DNA of 5,764 nucleotides from Candidatus Binataceae bacterium (GTDB lineage: Bacteria > Desulfobacterota > Binatia > Binatales > Binataceae), in contig JASHZA010000218.1 in NCBI GenBank assembly GCA_030042765.1, positions 1-5,764 of the forward strand, given 5' to 3'. The notes below the pieces were generated by a model that worked only from the letters and a program-made list of their open reading frames with translations, searched no databases and was not told where the DNA came from. How positions within the stretch are numbered: the first letter of the stretch is position 1; each line of letters begins with the position of its first letter. The position numbers and the translations under genes were made by a program. Below, piece by piece: positions 5,216 to 5,764 of the stretch.

Positions 5216-5764
5216 TCACTTCTCGCGGTGCGCGGCGAATTCCGACTTCGCCGCAGCCAATGCCTGCGCATCAGCCAACAAATCGTAAGCCGTCAGCGCC
5301 ATCGCCTTGGCCACGCGGATCATCGCGGCATATCCGCGCTCGGAATCAGCATATCCAACGAAGGCGTCCTCGTGGCAATTGCCCTTACCCGGATCCGAAA
5401 TCCGGAACAGCGGGTGGATCGATGGAATCGCGTGACTGATGTCGCCCATGTCGGTGCTTCCGGTCGGCATCCCGGGCGGCGCTTCGGGTGAAGGCGCGCC
5501 GAGCGCGGCGGAGTGACGGGCATAAAGTTGCGCCATCGTGCGATTGTTGACCATGTTCTTGTAGCCGCCGATCAACTGATGCTCCATGCGCGTGCCCGTC
5601 GCACTCGTGGCCGCTTCCGCGCAGCGTACGATTCGACTCGCAATCTCGGCGGCGTACGCGCTGCTGGCGGCGCGCGCAAGGAATTCGCACTGCGTCAGTT
5701 CGGGGATGATGTTCACGGCCTGGCCGCCGTTGGTGATTATCCCGTGCACGCGCGAGCCGTCGCG
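5216..5764 (-). CDS. M20-family amidohydrolase/peptidase, C-terminal part
   Basis: The reading frame is open to the right edge, so the start and N-terminal metal-binding half lie outside; 182 residues are visible, ending at TGA (complement of 5216-5218). Visible residues 2-22 read DGSRVHGIITNGG then QAVNIIPE, the lid/dimerisation-domain signature of M20D amidohydrolases (AbgB-like aminobenzoyl-glutamate, N-acyl-amino acid and IAA-conjugate hydrolases). Later come GSTDMGDISHAIPSIHP (102-118) and GNCHEDAF; its His (H131) is at the place of the last metal ligand. The C-terminal helix (MIRVAKAMALTAYDLLAD) is also typical. These enzymes cleave amide bonds using two metal ions, usually in the cytoplasm. 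The exact substrate cannot be given. It is transcribed toward the FmdB-type gene and belongs to another unit. The 28-bp gap between the convergent stops holds no convincing terminator. Confidence 0.9.
   Translation of the reverse strand, partial: RDGSRVHGIITNGGQAVNIIPELTQCEFLARAASSAYAAEIASRIVRCAEAATSATGTRMEHQLIGGYKNMVNNRTMAQLYARHSAALGAPSPEAPPGMPTGSTDMGDISHAIPSIHPLFRISDPGKGNCHEDAFVGYADSERGYAAMIRVAKAMALTAYDLLADAQALAAAKSEFAAHREK

Overview
The window is about 5.8 kb of gene-dense, GC-rich bacterial DNA. Codons in the clear genes strongly prefer G or C at the third position. Intergenic gaps are short, and there are no insertion sequences, tRNAs, rRNAs or CRISPR repeats. An exported TPR protein with a Sec-type leader, a methylmalonyl-CoA epimerase, an FmdB-type zinc ribbon and an M20 amidohydrolase fit a Gram-negative, proteobacteria-like or deltaproteobacteria/Binatota-like genome. 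That placement is inference only; no marker gene is present.

Layout. (1) 2-163, plus strand: C-terminal end of a calcineurin-like metallophosphoesterase. (2) 151-302: the phosphoesterase stop lies in CTTTGAC, the same heptamer as the RF2 (prfB) programmed +1 frameshift site. A GGAG element sits 3 nt upstream of CTT, the same spacing as in prfB. The +1 frame then stays open for 46 codons with a coding-like composition. (3) 375-1268: a two-domain VOC (glyoxalase/epimerase fold) protein. (4) 1270-1992: a DREG-2/HDHD3-like HAD hydrolase starting right at the VOC stop. (5) 2081-4513: an 810-residue secreted TPR-repeat protein of unknown function. (6) 4516-4920: methylmalonyl-CoA epimerase. (7) 4963-5187: an FmdB-type zinc ribbon protein with a Cys/Gly tail. 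(8) 5216-5764, minus strand: C-terminal part of an M20-family amidohydrolase, convergent with the rest.

The plus-strand genes form two probable transcription units: phosphoesterase-VOC-HAD, and TPR-epimerase-zinc ribbon. An 88-bp gap with a 7-bp inverted repeat separates them. The epimerase would act in propionyl-CoA/methylmalonyl-CoA metabolism. The partners of the other enzymes cannot be told from the window. The observation most worth a second look is the RF2-like frameshift signal at the end of the phosphoesterase. The rest looks like ordinary housekeeping or accessory metabolism with some active-site oddities.
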